Below, piece by piece: positions 18,737 to 27,061 of a stretch of 64,000 bases of DNA. Source of the DNA: Enterobacteriaceae bacterium 89. GTDB lineage: Bacteria; Pseudomonadota; Gammaproteobacteria; Enterobacterales; Enterobacteriaceae. The stretch covers positions 216,331 through 280,330 of the forward strand of contig RQJH01000002.1 in assembly GCA_014156375.1 (NCBI GenBank). The letters are read 5' to 3'. Every line of letters starts with the position of its first letter. Positions within the stretch are counted from its first letter, which is position 1. Position numbers and translations under genes: made by a program. Below the pieces are notes generated by a model. The model was given only the letters and a program-made list of their open reading frames with translations. It was not told where the DNA came from and did not search any database.

Positions 18737-18979
18737 GCCCTGAAGGCTATAAAGCACCGTTATAGAAAATTTATGTAAAAAATGACAGTAATGCCCCATC
18801 TTATTGCGCTCACCTTAGTGTTGATAATAGCGGTCTCTGGCACAAAGCGATCATAGAAAACATCTTCAGCAAAACCAGACGTACGTATTCTTTTAAAAAA
18901 TATTATTTTTCGAGGGCCTCGGAGACTTCAACTTCCGCTTTGGCACAAAGCCGACGCTGACTTTTTTAAGTTATTGCCA
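18737..18979. other. Intergenic region left of the ssrA fragment
   Basis: No gene seen. TGGCACAAAGC occurs twice (near 18838 and 18939), each followed by different sequence. Nothing else is recognisable before the ssrA 3' end. Confidence 0.3.
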
Positions 18980-19006
18980 CGGGTTCAACTCCCGCCAGCT
19001 CCACCA
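18980..19006 (+). repeat. tmRNA (ssrA) 3'-end fragment, putative att remnant
   Basis: 27 nt identical, as far as I recall, to the 3' terminus of enterobacterial ssrA: the T-arm loop GGGTTCAACTCCCG followed by the acceptor-strand CCAGCTCCACCA. Sequence upstream is not tmRNA, so this is not a functional gene. The ssrA 3' end is a frequent integration site for phages and islands, and such a fragment normally marks an element boundary. Confidence 0.75.
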
Positions 19007-19136
19007 ATCATGATTGGACAGTGCAAGGACAGCACCAGCAAAAACAGGAAGTTAGCAGTCTCGGCAGGACACCGACCAGACGGTGATGAGACTAAAAAGG
19101 ATACGTAAAGGAGCCGCGGCTCCTGAGCGAAGAGAA

Positions 19137-19160
19137 AGCCCGCTGATGCGGGCTTTTTTG
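19137..19160. terminator. Terminator left of the UmuD'-like operon
   Basis: AGCCCGC-TGAT-GCGGGCT hairpin with six Ts to the right, also usable from the minus strand. A separate 16-bp palindrome, AGGAGCCGCGGCTCCT, lies just to the left near 19110. Confidence 0.8.
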
Positions 19161-19162
19161 TT

Positions 19163-19552
19163 TCACATAACCGGGCAATCATCAAACTCACCGCTCCGAG
19201 CATCATTGATGATGTAGGTGATCACCCCAAACACCGGATTCGATCCAGTAGCATTGTCATCATGGCCTGGCAGATCTTCCCGATTCCCGTTTTCCAGATT
19301 AACTAGGTGCGGGCGCGGCGACGTCCGATATCGCTTAATCCTGTACTCGCCCTCTATCGCGCAGATCAGCAATGAGCCATCGCATGCAGATAGTGAGCTA
19401 TCTACGACGAGTAGCGCCCCTTGCATGATTCCCTCTCTGAAATGTGTGGACACGGCGCGCATGAAGTAAGTCGCATGTGGGTGCTGGATGAACTCCCGAT
19501 CGAGCGAAATCCGCCCTTCAGTGTAATCGCGCGCTGGCGACGGGAACCCCAT
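19163..19552 (-). CDS. UmuD'-like protein (HumD type), catalytic Ser apparently lost
   Basis: 129 residues of the UmuD/LexA S24 fold. It begins MGFPSPARDY, which aligns with Gly25-Phe-Pro-Ser of E. coli UmuD, the residue immediately after the RecA-stimulated cleavage point. The gene thus encodes an already processed UmuD' form, as does humD of phage P1. In the region aligned with the catalytic SGDSM of UmuD the sequence is VSTHFREG, so the Ser is not conserved; a Lys near EYRIKR remains. No umuC is nearby. It follows the 79-aa gene by 1 nt and is driven from a LexA box. Confidence 0.75.
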   Translation of the reverse strand: MGFPSPARDYTEGRISLDREFIQHPHATYFMRAVSTHFREGIMQGALLVVDSSLSACDGSLLICAIEGEYRIKRYRTSPRPHLVNLENGNREDLPGHDDNATGSNPVFGVITYIINDARSGEFDDCPVM

Positions 19553-19553
19553 G

Positions 19554-19793
19554 TCAGATACCCCCGTTTGGGTTGAAAAGCATGAATGTTCGGTTGTCTC
19601 CCTCGACCGTCGAGATATCCTTGAATGTTGTGACGCTCATCTCGATCCAGTCATTAGCTTTCTTCAACGACCAGTGCCAGTTCACTTTTGCCAATTCCCG
19701 AACGAAGTCAGCTGTGGTTACTGTCCTCTTGCCATTTGAGGAAATCTGCACTGCTGCAAAAAACGCAGGTTCAATCTCGTAGTTACGTGGCAT
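19554..19793 (-). CDS. Small SOS-controlled protein, first gene of the UmuD'-like operon
   Basis: 79 residues, mixed alpha/beta, no signal peptide, no family recognised. The central segment (TTADFVRELAKVNWHWSLKKANDWIE) reads as two amphipathic helices. AGGAG precedes the ATG, a LexA box lies 15 bp further upstream, and the UmuD'-like gene starts 1 nt after its stop. The tight coupling suggests that the two proteins act together or that one controls translation of the other. Confidence 0.65.
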   Translation of the reverse strand: MPRNYEIEPAFFAAVQISSNGKRTVTTADFVRELAKVNWHWSLKKANDWIEMSVTTFKDISTVEGDNRTFMLFNPNGGI

Positions 19794-19808
19794 AGCGGCT
19801 CCTGATGA

Positions 19809-19828
19809 TACTGTTTATATATACAGTA
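19809..19828 (-). promoter_or_regulatory. LexA (SOS) box
   Basis: TACTGT-N8-ACAGTA, an ideal match to the CTGT-N8-ACAG consensus with symmetric flanks and AT-only centre. It sits 15 bp upstream of the 79-aa gene start, overlapping the expected promoter. Confidence 0.9.
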
Positions 19829-20086
19829 TTATCATTTCAGGTGATCGATCAAGGCTGTTTTAAGGGTTTTTCCTATAACGTCATGAGGAGATGGAAGTTT
19901 TATTTTAGGGGGAAGATGTTGAGGCCTTAGACCAGATCATTGATTCTCTCCGGTTTTCAAGACCTGGGAGCTAGTGCATTAAATCAATGAGTTACGCGCC
20001 GTGCGTGGTATATCACTAATATTTTATATATATAAAAATCAACAAATTAACCACTTACTTTAACTTAATATACCATCACTTTTCCC

Positions 20087-21328
20087 TCAACTACCAGCTT
20101 TTAGCTGGCTAAGTTCGGCCTGCAAGCTTTCGACTTTATCCATCAGCGCCAGGATGGCTTCATGGTGAAGCGCAGCAGAGACACCTGAAGTATCAACAGA
20201 CAAAACATCCTTAACTTCGGTACCATCCTCCATCGTCATGTTCTGCCCGAAGTTGCTCACGGCTTCAGGAAACACCTTCTGTACTTCTTGTGCGATAAAA
20301 CCAAAACCCGTTACACCGGAGTCAAGGCGCTTCCAGGAATAGCCTCTGATCTCCTTCATGGCCTCGAGTGCATCCGGAATGAAGTGAATATCTTCTTTGA
20401 TTCTCCGGTCTGAGTTGTTGATCCACGTCCCTATGGCCTGGCCGTTCGCATTAAACTGCCAGTTAACGGGATTGCTCGCGCTATCCGGCTTTAAGCCCAG
20501 AACGATGCTTTGAAGGTTTGCCCCACCGCCCCTTGCACCTCCAATTTGCCAGTAAGTATCTGTTCCAAACCAGTACCCTTTGATTGAATTGACGTAAAAC
20601 CCTGCGTTAGGGTTGTATCCGTCCGCAACAATCAACTCTAAATGGTTCATCATGATCTGACCCTGATCGGTCTTACCCTGGGATAACGTCAACGGAGGAA
20701 CTCCGCCACCAGGGCTTATCGAAACAGGAGTTGATATTGCTCCGCCCGTTTTGTTGGCTACCGAGTTCAGTCGTAAGTCATCACCGGCAGCGACCATCCC
20801 CGTTTTCGTACCAACATTCCTTGTTGCACTGTCCCCTAATTCGAGGTTTGTACGGGCACCTGATGCAGTTGTTGAACCCGTCCCGCCCTGGTTAACCGGT
20901 ACAGCCCCGTCGACTTTAGTCACCATATTGTCAGACAGATATTTCCATGACGGGCCGGTGAACGTTGAGCCGTCAGGAAGTTTTACAGTGATGATTCCCG
21001 CAGCGCTGTAAACCTGCTGCCAGTTCTGTTTGTCATAATTAAGCCCACGCAACGCTTCGGCAGCCTGCACCATCAGGGCTGCTGTGACCATATTCAGGGC
21101 CAGGCGCGGTACTGCCGACCACGCAGCTCCGGATTGTGTCGGTCCGGCAAAATTGCTGACCAGCGTCAGTGACGTGTTGCTGTTCACCGATTTGACGGGA
21201 AGTGTGTACGGAACACCGCCGACAGTGGCAACGACAAAGTCCCCGGCAGCCAGCTCCGTACTGAAGGATGTGCCAGCGCCACCCACATCTGGTGAATTAT
21301 TCGTAAGGGTCAAAGTTCCGGCAGACAT
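20087..21328 (-). CDS. Tail fibre with C-terminal S74 intramolecular chaperone
   Basis: 413 residues. The N-terminal half contains a beta-rich, Ser/Thr/Gly-rich virion-attachment and shaft region, with GGTGSTTASGARTNL typical of phage tail-fibre shafts. The last 110 residues are a peptidase S74 domain: NSDRRIKEDI holds the Ser of the self-cleavage site, followed by GFIAQEV and a terminal coiled coil (ALMDKVESLQAELSQLK). Such chaperones trimerise the fibre and are then cleaved off. It is the last gene of the late operon, the likely host-recognition determinant. Confidence 0.8.
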   Translation of the reverse strand: MSAGTLTLTNNSPDVGGAGTSFSTELAAGDFVVATVGGVPYTLPVKSVNSNTSLTLVSNFAGPTQSGAAWSAVPRLALNMVTAALMVQAAEALRGLNYDKQNWQQVYSAAGIITVKLPDGSTFTGPSWKYLSDNMVTKVDGAVPVNQGGTGSTTASGARTNLELGDSATRNVGTKTGMVAAGDDLRLNSVANKTGGAISTPVSISPGGGVPPLTLSQGKTDQGQIMMNHLELIVADGYNPNAGFYVNSIKGYWFGTDTYWQIGGARGGGANLQSIVLGLKPDSASNPVNWQFNANGQAIGTWINNSDRRIKEDIHFIPDALEAMKEIRGYSWKRLDSGVTGFGFIAQEVQKVFPEAVSNFGQNMTMEDGTEVKDVLSVDTSGVSAALHHEAILALMDKVESLQAELSQLKAGS

Positions 21329-21348
21329 GCGGACTCCTTTAAGATAAT

Positions 21349-21372
21349 AAAAAACCCGCTCATTGAGCGGGT
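21349..21372 (-). terminator. Terminator between the J-adjacent gene and the tail fibre gene
   Basis: ACCCGCTCA/TGAGCGGGT, a 9-bp stem followed by a T run on the minus strand, overlapping the stop codon of the upstream gene and preceding the fibre gene start. Confidence 0.75.
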
Positions 21373-22340
21373 CAGTACATAGACGGGATAGAGGGCACCG
21401 CGATATTAGTTAATCGTCGGCCTTCCAGTGGGTATTTTGAGGTCCAGCTATACTGCACTTTTCCGCGGCCACAGCGCACAGAGTTACCATTTCTGACCAA
21501 CCCGGCAAACTTGAGGTAATCCCATCCGTTTGCAACGCTGCTGTCATATCCGAAGACCCCCAGCATTATCATGTTGTCGCCAATGTCACTTTCCGACCAG
21601 GAAGGAGTCCAGGTATTGCGGCGATAAACGAATGGCCGCTTTGTTGTCGAAAACATGCACTGGCCGTTTTTGAAGAAATTCAGGCCGGGGCCAGGTTGAG
21701 GAGCCACGCCAGAAGCAAAGATCGCGATGGTCATCGTGACTGTGGCAGGGTCGTCATCACCATTTCGATCAGAGTATGCTGTGACAGCTGTTCCGTCACA
21801 TTCAATCGTTACGCCCGGCGCGGACCATTTACCAAAAACAATCAGATTCGATTGAGGTACAGAGAGTGCTGGGAGCGACCAGGAACCTTTAAACGTCACC
21901 GCGCCTCTCCACACGCAGTAGCCAACCATTGTGTTGGTGGTGATCGCCATAAAATCGGTTGAATCCTGAATATAAAAACCGGAGGTTCCACTGATCCCGG
22001 CTGGTAATATTTGCCAGACAGATGCCGGATACCCCCCTACCATCGTCCCGCCATTCGAGCTCCAGTATGTCTGTGTTACGTTGGCGCCAGATTGTGTGAA
22101 TCCTGTAAGTACGCCAATAGTCGGAATAAGGTTTGGCGGTTGTGGAGGAGAATATCCTGCTGAACGTTTTGGCAGGAGGATGACCTCACTCCCTGCTACG
22201 TAATTGTTCATCGTCAACGTGAGTGATGTATTGGAGGATGTCCATTCCCCGCTAAACGAAGGACAACGGAGCCCGGCAGTGATTTCCATCCTCGGCCCCC
22301 CGTCATTAAGTGCTATCAGTAAACCAGAAGGCATCACCAT
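21372..22340 (-). CDS. Tail-tip associated protein of unknown role (DUF6453-like)
   Basis: 322 residues, beta-rich, without signal peptide. The start, PSGLLIALNDGGPRMEITAG, and the abundance of short hydrophobic/glycine strands resemble phage proteins encoded immediately after J in enterobacterial siphophages (I associate them with DUF6453, from memory). It overlaps the 3' end of J by 7 bp, indicating coupled translation. A role in the tail tip or as a fibre connector is inferred from position. Confidence 0.55.
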   Translation of the reverse strand: MVMPSGLLIALNDGGPRMEITAGLRCPSFSGEWTSSNTSLTLTMNNYVAGSEVILLPKRSAGYSPPQPPNLIPTIGVLTGFTQSGANVTQTYWSSNGGTMVGGYPASVWQILPAGISGTSGFYIQDSTDFMAITTNTMVGYCVWRGAVTFKGSWSLPALSVPQSNLIVFGKWSAPGVTIECDGTAVTAYSDRNGDDDPATVTMTIAIFASGVAPQPGPGLNFFKNGQCMFSTTKRPFVYRRNTWTPSWSESDIGDNMIMLGVFGYDSSVANGWDYLKFAGLVRNGNSVRCGRGKVQYSWTSKYPLEGRRLTNIAVPSIPSMY

Positions 22341-25300
22341 GTTCCCAGGCGGATTAATCCGCCATCAGATAAATTCACCGTCACACCATTACCGTCCAGG
22401 ACGACAGTGTTATTTGTACCGTTAAAAGAGAACGCACCGCTGGTCGCATACAAAGCACCATGGAACTCGCAGCTGCCGCCCTTATCGATATTCCATCCCT
22501 GCACGCCTGCCACAAAGTTGTTCGATCGGATAAAGTTTCCAATCTTGGCATTGGTGATTGTGCCGTCCTGAATAAACGCAGAGCTCATGAACACCTGGCC
22601 GTTTATCACAGCAAAGGGGGAATACTGCGTATCGCCGCTGCCACTCATGAGAACGAACTGGTTGGCGTTAAAGCCAATACGGGTCACCACTGGCTTGCCT
22701 GCCTCAGCAAGCACCGCAATGCTCATCCCGGCGTTGTACATCACGCCGTTTATCCGCACACCCGTCTTCAGCGTATAGATAGCAGATGCACCGTTCGCAT
22801 CGACTACCGCTGTCAGCTTGTCTTCCAGCGTAGCGGTTACATCGTCGATTTGCGCCTGCACCGTCGTGGATAGCTCAGCCATGGCACGATCAACTTCGGC
22901 GATGGTGGTTTTAACGATCAGAATATCGGCGCGCACCTCGCCATACTGCGCCCACTGATGCTCCACCGTTCCGTGATTTGCCAGCGCGTTCTGAAGGATC
23001 CCTTCGATGTTGGTGTCAATGTCGCTGGTCAGCCGGTCGCCGTCTTCTGACGTCAGAAAATCATCGGCAATATCGCCCAGGTAGTCATCGGCATTGTCGT
23101 TAGACATACCGCGTACCCAGTCAGTAAAGCCAGATTCATTCCCGCTCTTGTCGACCAGCTGCGCGCGGTACCAGAATTCCTGACCGGCTTTCAGCCCGAG
23201 CTGCGTGTATTCCGATGACGGATACGGCACATCGCTCAGCAGCAGCGGGTCAGAGAAATCAGAGTTGGCGGTGTACTGAATTTCCGTCTTCAGCGTATCG
23301 GCGGTGTTAGCCGGGAATCCCCAGTTCAGACGGATCCCCCAGTTGATAGCGGTCGTCATGAATCCGACGGGTTTTGGCGGATTACCAACCTTTCCGGTCA
23401 GGGTTTTCTCTTCTGAATACCCCCACCCGCTGGAAATTTCGGAAGCATTGATGGCACGCACCCGGACCAGATAACGCCCGGAGTAAATCGAGGCAACTTC
23501 GAAGGAGGTGGTGGAATTACGTGGCACATTCACCCAGTTCCCGTCATTGCGCCGCCACTGAGCCTCATAGGCAATTGCGTTATCGGTCGTATCCCAGGTC
23601 ACTCGCATTGTTTCAAGACTGATACCCTGATTAACCACGGAATAACTGTCGATAACAATATTGGCCGGTGCGGCCTGGTTTCCGGGCGGGATAACACTGA
23701 TAGGGCGCTGGTCAATAATGGCGCCCGTGTCGATACGTGCGTATTTGTCCGGATCATGCGCCGCGCCGGTGATGGTGAAGGTGCCGTCGTTGTTGTCCGC
23801 CACGCTGACCACCCGGTACTGCTGGGCATAGAGCTCATCGGATTCGACCACCCACACACATTCCGCCTGCGGTGTCTCGGAATAGGCCGTGGTTACCGTC
23901 ACCACCCTGCCGCTGACCGCCTGCACGGTACGGCTTTGAGAAGCCCCCGATGGCAGGTTGAGGATAAGTCGGCCGCCGGGCTCCACATCAGCAATACGAT
24001 CCAGGGTGATAGCCCTGCCATTTACCGCGCTGATACGGCCGCCAGTGACTTTACCGGAAAGCATTTCATCCGCGACCGCAATAATATAGCCAGGCTGCGG
24101 AATGTTACCGTCCAGCCCCACGCCAAACGACACCACCCGGTCTTTGTTATTGGTCAGGATCCCCCAGCGCCCTTTGCGGTTTGCCTCTGACTGCCGGGTG
24201 CAGCCGATGGCAGTCAGCTCCAGCTGGTTGAAGCCGTAGCGCGCTACCAGATTCTGCTCAAATACCGCCTCCATCGCATCAGCGTAGGCATTATCCGGAT
24301 CGGACCAGGAGACAAGTGCCGTGGTGTAACGCGTTTTGGTCGTGCTACTGGAATAGGTAAACTTGCCGTCAATGACATTCGCCCGGGTGTAGCTGTAATC
24401 GATGTCACGCGGCATATCTGCCAGACAGACGATCTGATCCCCACCCCAGTAGGTCATCCCGCGGAAGATAGCCGCGAAGTCGCGCAGCACGGTGTAAGCA
24501 TCATTCCTGTCCTGCACATACACATTGCAGACATAACGCGGCTCCGTGCCGTTACCGCCCCTTCCATCCGGCACCATTTGATCGCAATACTGCGCTACCT
24601 GATAAAGCGACCACTTGTCGATATTGGCAGCAGTCAGGCGGTTGCCAAGACCAAAACGGTCCGTGACCACCAGATCGTAAAATATCCAGGCCGGGTTATC
24701 CGTCCAGGCCCATTTAAACGCACCGGACCAGGTCCCGTTGTAGGTTCGGGTTTCAGGATCATAGACATCAGGAACGCGAATAACGCGCCCTCTCGGCTCA
24801 CAGGAAATCTGAGGAATGGAGCCATTGAACTGGCTCGAATCAAACTCGATGTAGAGCAGCGCGGTGTTTGGATAGCGCAGCTTCGCGTCGATAACTTCGG
24901 TGTAGCTCTGAAGCGTCATCGTGTCGCCGATCTTCGCACTGTTCGCATCGGCAGTAATTTTACGCACGCGCAGAGTCCAGGTTGTTCCAGCCTGCGGAAG
25001 ATCAATGCGGTGGCTGCGCTCATAGCCTGAGGTGGTTTTCCCGGTGACGTTGGTATTCATCACCGTTTGCCAGGTTCCGCCGTCAGTCTGCAGATCAATG
25101 GCGTAGTTGATGGAATAGCCAACCAGATCACCATCGTCTTCCTGCTTAAAGAGCGAGGGCCATTTCAGGCGAATACGAATGGCCGACAGCTGCGTATTGG
25201 TGTACGTATGGGTCCAGGCGGTACCGCTTTTGATAGTCGTACCGACGTTGATTTCATTCTCTGAACCCGGTATCCCCTGTAAATAATTCTGGGCCTGCGT

Positions 25301-25537
25301 ACCGGCGCGAAATTCCCAGGCAACCCCGCTGAAGTTTTGCGAACCGTCCTGGTTTTCCAGCGGTGTACCATCCAGATAAATATCTTTCGCCGTAAGCCCA
25401 CCAGCAAATTCCCCCTCACCCAGCGCCATCAATATTTTGGCTTTGGCGATCGATTGCAGGTCATCAGGTTGTTCAGTGGGTGTACGTGAGCTCGAGCCTC
25501 CGCCCTTGCGGCCTTTAATCGCAGTTTCAGTTGCCAT
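22334..25537 (-). CDS. J: Tail tip host-specificity protein J
   Basis: 1067 residues, near the 1132 of lambda J. The N-terminal 600 residues hold the conserved hub and insertion domains (KGGGSSSRTPTEQPDDLQS start; WTDNPAWIFYDLVVTDRFGLG central motif). Fibronectin type III-like repeats follow from about 620 to 800, then a helical stretch, and a C-terminal receptor-facing domain that is expected to be specific to this phage. In lambda, J is the central fibre and binds LamB; the receptor here cannot be predicted. Confidence 0.9.
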   Translation of the reverse strand: MATETAIKGRKGGGSSSRTPTEQPDDLQSIAKAKILMALGEGEFAGGLTAKDIYLDGTPLENQDGSQNFSGVAWEFRAGTQAQNYLQGIPGSENEINVGTTIKSGTAWTHTYTNTQLSAIRIRLKWPSLFKQEDDGDLVGYSINYAIDLQTDGGTWQTVMNTNVTGKTTSGYERSHRIDLPQAGTTWTLRVRKITADANSAKIGDTMTLQSYTEVIDAKLRYPNTALLYIEFDSSQFNGSIPQISCEPRGRVIRVPDVYDPETRTYNGTWSGAFKWAWTDNPAWIFYDLVVTDRFGLGNRLTAANIDKWSLYQVAQYCDQMVPDGRGGNGTEPRYVCNVYVQDRNDAYTVLRDFAAIFRGMTYWGGDQIVCLADMPRDIDYSYTRANVIDGKFTYSSSTTKTRYTTALVSWSDPDNAYADAMEAVFEQNLVARYGFNQLELTAIGCTRQSEANRKGRWGILTNNKDRVVSFGVGLDGNIPQPGYIIAVADEMLSGKVTGGRISAVNGRAITLDRIADVEPGGRLILNLPSGASQSRTVQAVSGRVVTVTTAYSETPQAECVWVVESDELYAQQYRVVSVADNNDGTFTITGAAHDPDKYARIDTGAIIDQRPISVIPPGNQAAPANIVIDSYSVVNQGISLETMRVTWDTTDNAIAYEAQWRRNDGNWVNVPRNSTTSFEVASIYSGRYLVRVRAINASEISSGWGYSEEKTLTGKVGNPPKPVGFMTTAINWGIRLNWGFPANTADTLKTEIQYTANSDFSDPLLLSDVPYPSSEYTQLGLKAGQEFWYRAQLVDKSGNESGFTDWVRGMSNDNADDYLGDIADDFLTSEDGDRLTSDIDTNIEGILQNALANHGTVEHQWAQYGEVRADILIVKTTIAEVDRAMAELSTTVQAQIDDVTATLEDKLTAVVDANGASAIYTLKTGVRINGVMYNAGMSIAVLAEAGKPVVTRIGFNANQFVLMSGSGDTQYSPFAVINGQVFMSSAFIQDGTITNAKIGNFIRSNNFVAGVQGWNIDKGGSCEFHGALYATSGAFSFNGTNNTVVLDGNGVTVNLSDGGLIRLGTW

Positions 25538-25548
25538 ATTGCGCCCAT

Positions 25549-25570
25549 AAAAAAACCACCCGAAGGTGGT
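25549..25570 (-). terminator. Terminator between I and J
   Basis: ACCACC-CGAA-GGTGGT hairpin with seven Ts on the minus strand, lying in the 53-bp gap between the two tail genes. Confidence 0.75.
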
Positions 25571-25590
25571 CGTTGTGATGAGAAATTTTT

Positions 25591-26160
25591 TTACTGCTGA
25601 TCTTCGACGTAGATACCTGCTGAAATGATGGCCCCACCAATGCGTCGTTTGCCATAAAGTAGTGGTACCGGGTTGCCTTGCGCGGCAGTATTGGTCACGC
25701 CACCAAACGCATAAGATGCACGGTTGTCTGCGTCCTGCTTACTTGCAAGCCCACTGGCCTGTGGGGACAGCATCTGAATAATACCACCAGCAGCCAATGA
25801 AACACCCGTTGCCACTAAGTAATACTGCTGAGTCACAACACCCACTACAACTAATACTGCACCAAGGATTGTTTGCAGTAGCCCTGCTTTTTTACTTCCA
25901 ATAATTACCGGCACTATCCTAATAACGTCCCCTGTGACAGGAAAACCCAGATCATCCTCACCAATATTTTTTTTACCTTTAAAAACTGCATAAGTCAGGC
26001 CACGCTGCTTGCTGGTAAGCATGTATTGTCGAAAGCCATCTATAGTTGCAGCCAGAGCAATCCCAGACTCTTTAACGGAACTAATAAGGCGGTGATGGGT
26101 TTTTCCAAAGAGTTTACCCAACTCACCACCCAACTCAATTCTGGTCATAACTTCAGTCAT
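25591..26160 (-). CDS. I: Tail assembly protein I
   Basis: 189 residues, the lambda tail assembly protein I family (223 residues in lambda). The N-terminal half has the ubiquitin-like region of the family, then a hydrophobic stretch (GLLQTILGAVLVVVGVV, about 93-110) and a conserved C-terminal GNPVPLLYGKRRIGGAIISAG. It is needed for tail initiator assembly but absent from the virion in lambda. It lies upstream of J, but a lipoprotein gene and an opposite-strand gene separate it from K. Confidence 0.85.
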   Translation of the reverse strand: MTEVMTRIELGGELGKLFGKTHHRLISSVKESGIALAATIDGFRQYMLTSKQRGLTYAVFKGKKNIGEDDLGFPVTGDVIRIVPVIIGSKKAGLLQTILGAVLVVVGVVTQQYYLVATGVSLAAGGIIQMLSPQASGLASKQDADNRASYAFGGVTNTAAQGNPVPLLYGKRRIGGAIISAGIYVEDQQ

Positions 26161-26181
26161 TTAAACCTCTCAGAAATAAAA

Positions 26182-26201
26182 AACCCCGCCGAAGCGAGGT
26201 T
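26182..26201 (-). terminator. Terminator between the lipoprotein gene and I
   Basis: AACCYCGC-loop-GCGAGGTT hairpin (one G-T pair) followed by a run of Ts on the minus strand. Confidence 0.7.
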
Positions 26202-26225
26202 GTATGAAGGTATTAGCTTAATCCG

Positions 26226-26639
26226 TTAGAAGGCGGTGGGATAAATGCCAAAGTCTCCATTGGTCCCGTACCCAATTCGATACATCAACGTGCTACTTTC
26301 CGTTACCTTTCCTGATTGCTCGCTCATACCTCCACCACAAACCCCTTTAGGCCACGCGCTGAAAATATGATCTCCTAATTTAGGGTAAACCGTCGCTTTC
26401 TCGGCTGTGTCTAAATCTGCCACTTCCTTTCCATCAACATATATACGGGTCAAACATGCACTACCCATGAAACCAGAGTCGCGCTTAATGATTACTTTTC
26501 CAGTACCTTCATTTTTGACAAAAAGCGTATTGTCGATAATTTGTTTGGAAGGTACATCTTTCGCTTGCTCATTTGTCACTGGCTTTGTAGCGCAACCAGC
26601 TATTAAACATACAGAAAATGCGAATAGTACTCTTTTCAT
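26226..26639 (-). CDS. Phage-borne lipoprotein (moron) in the tail operon
   Basis: 137 residues with a signal peptide ending at the lipobox LIAGC, then a compact beta-rich domain (about 40-137) with two conserved-looking cysteines (GSACLT, GVCGGG). No family recognised. It interrupts the K-I order of lambda and is followed by its own terminator, and the intergenic region upstream is large enough for a private promoter. This is the layout of a lysogenic-conversion gene. A surface lipoprotein made by the prophage could block phage adsorption, as Cor and Llp do; that is a suggestion only. Confidence 0.65.
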   Translation of the reverse strand: MKRVLFAFSVCLIAGCATKPVTNEQAKDVPSKQIIDNTLFVKNEGTGKVIIKRDSGFMGSACLTRIYVDGKEVADLDTAEKATVYPKLGDHIFSAWPKGVCGGGMSEQSGKVTESSTLMYRIGYGTNGDFGIYPTAF

Positions 26640-26765
26640 ATCCCTATCCCATCAGTAAGAAGTGAAGCAATCCTATCAGGGATGAAGGCTACAACAAAAC
26701 CTGAGGAGTTTAGTATTATTGCAACGGCTGTATATCTTGAAACTCCATTGAGTTCATTCTAACTT

Positions 26766-26785
26766 AAAAGCCCAACTGGATGGGC
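26766..26785. repeat. Left copy of a terminator-hairpin direct repeat
   Basis: AAAAGCCCAACTGGATGGGC; differs from the copy at 27042-27061 at two positions of twenty. It forms a GCCCA/TGGGC hairpin with a T run on the minus strand. Confidence 0.65.
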
Positions 26786-26794
26786 GAATCAGCT

Positions 26795-27055
26795 ATGACT
26801 ATACTTAATACGCTTTACGCCAAAGCACGCAAAGGGCTTACCCCTTACGAAAAGACCCCTGAGCGCGCATTAATGAAAATGGCAAGTCGATGTGGTAGAG
26901 ATGAGATTGCCGCTATCCATATCAGGCTCAAACTGTTCCGCGCTGAACGCGCAATGGTGGACGAATGGGATGGAGATTTGCAAGATATGATATGGGATGC
27001 CATCAACGAACATCTTGATCTGTTAAGATTTATAGACAGAAAAAAGCCCACCTGA
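26795..27055 (+). CDS. Small opposite-strand moron gene
   Basis: 86 residues, highly helical and charged, no signal peptide or recognised domain. It reads against the late operon, between K and the lipoprotein gene. Two near-identical terminator hairpins flank it (26766-26785 and 27042-27061), the second overlapping its stop codon. GGATGGGCG lies before ATG 26795; an alternative in-frame ATG is at 26780. Orientation and flanking repeats suggest independent expression in the lysogen. Confidence 0.55.
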   Translation: MTILNTLYAKARKGLTPYEKTPERALMKMASRCGRDEIAAIHIRLKLFRAERAMVDEWDGDLQDMIWDAINEHLDLLRFIDRKKPT

Positions 27056-27061
27056 ATGGGC
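27042..27061. repeat. Right copy of the terminator-hairpin direct repeat
   Basis: AAAAGCCCACCTGAATGGGC. On the minus strand it is a rho-independent terminator immediately after gene K. It overlaps the stop of the plus-strand gene. Confidence 0.65.

Noticed and set aside
18900..19010. A complete tRNA or tmRNA gene
   Set aside because: Only the T-arm and acceptor 3' strand are present; upstream sequence cannot form the remaining arms.
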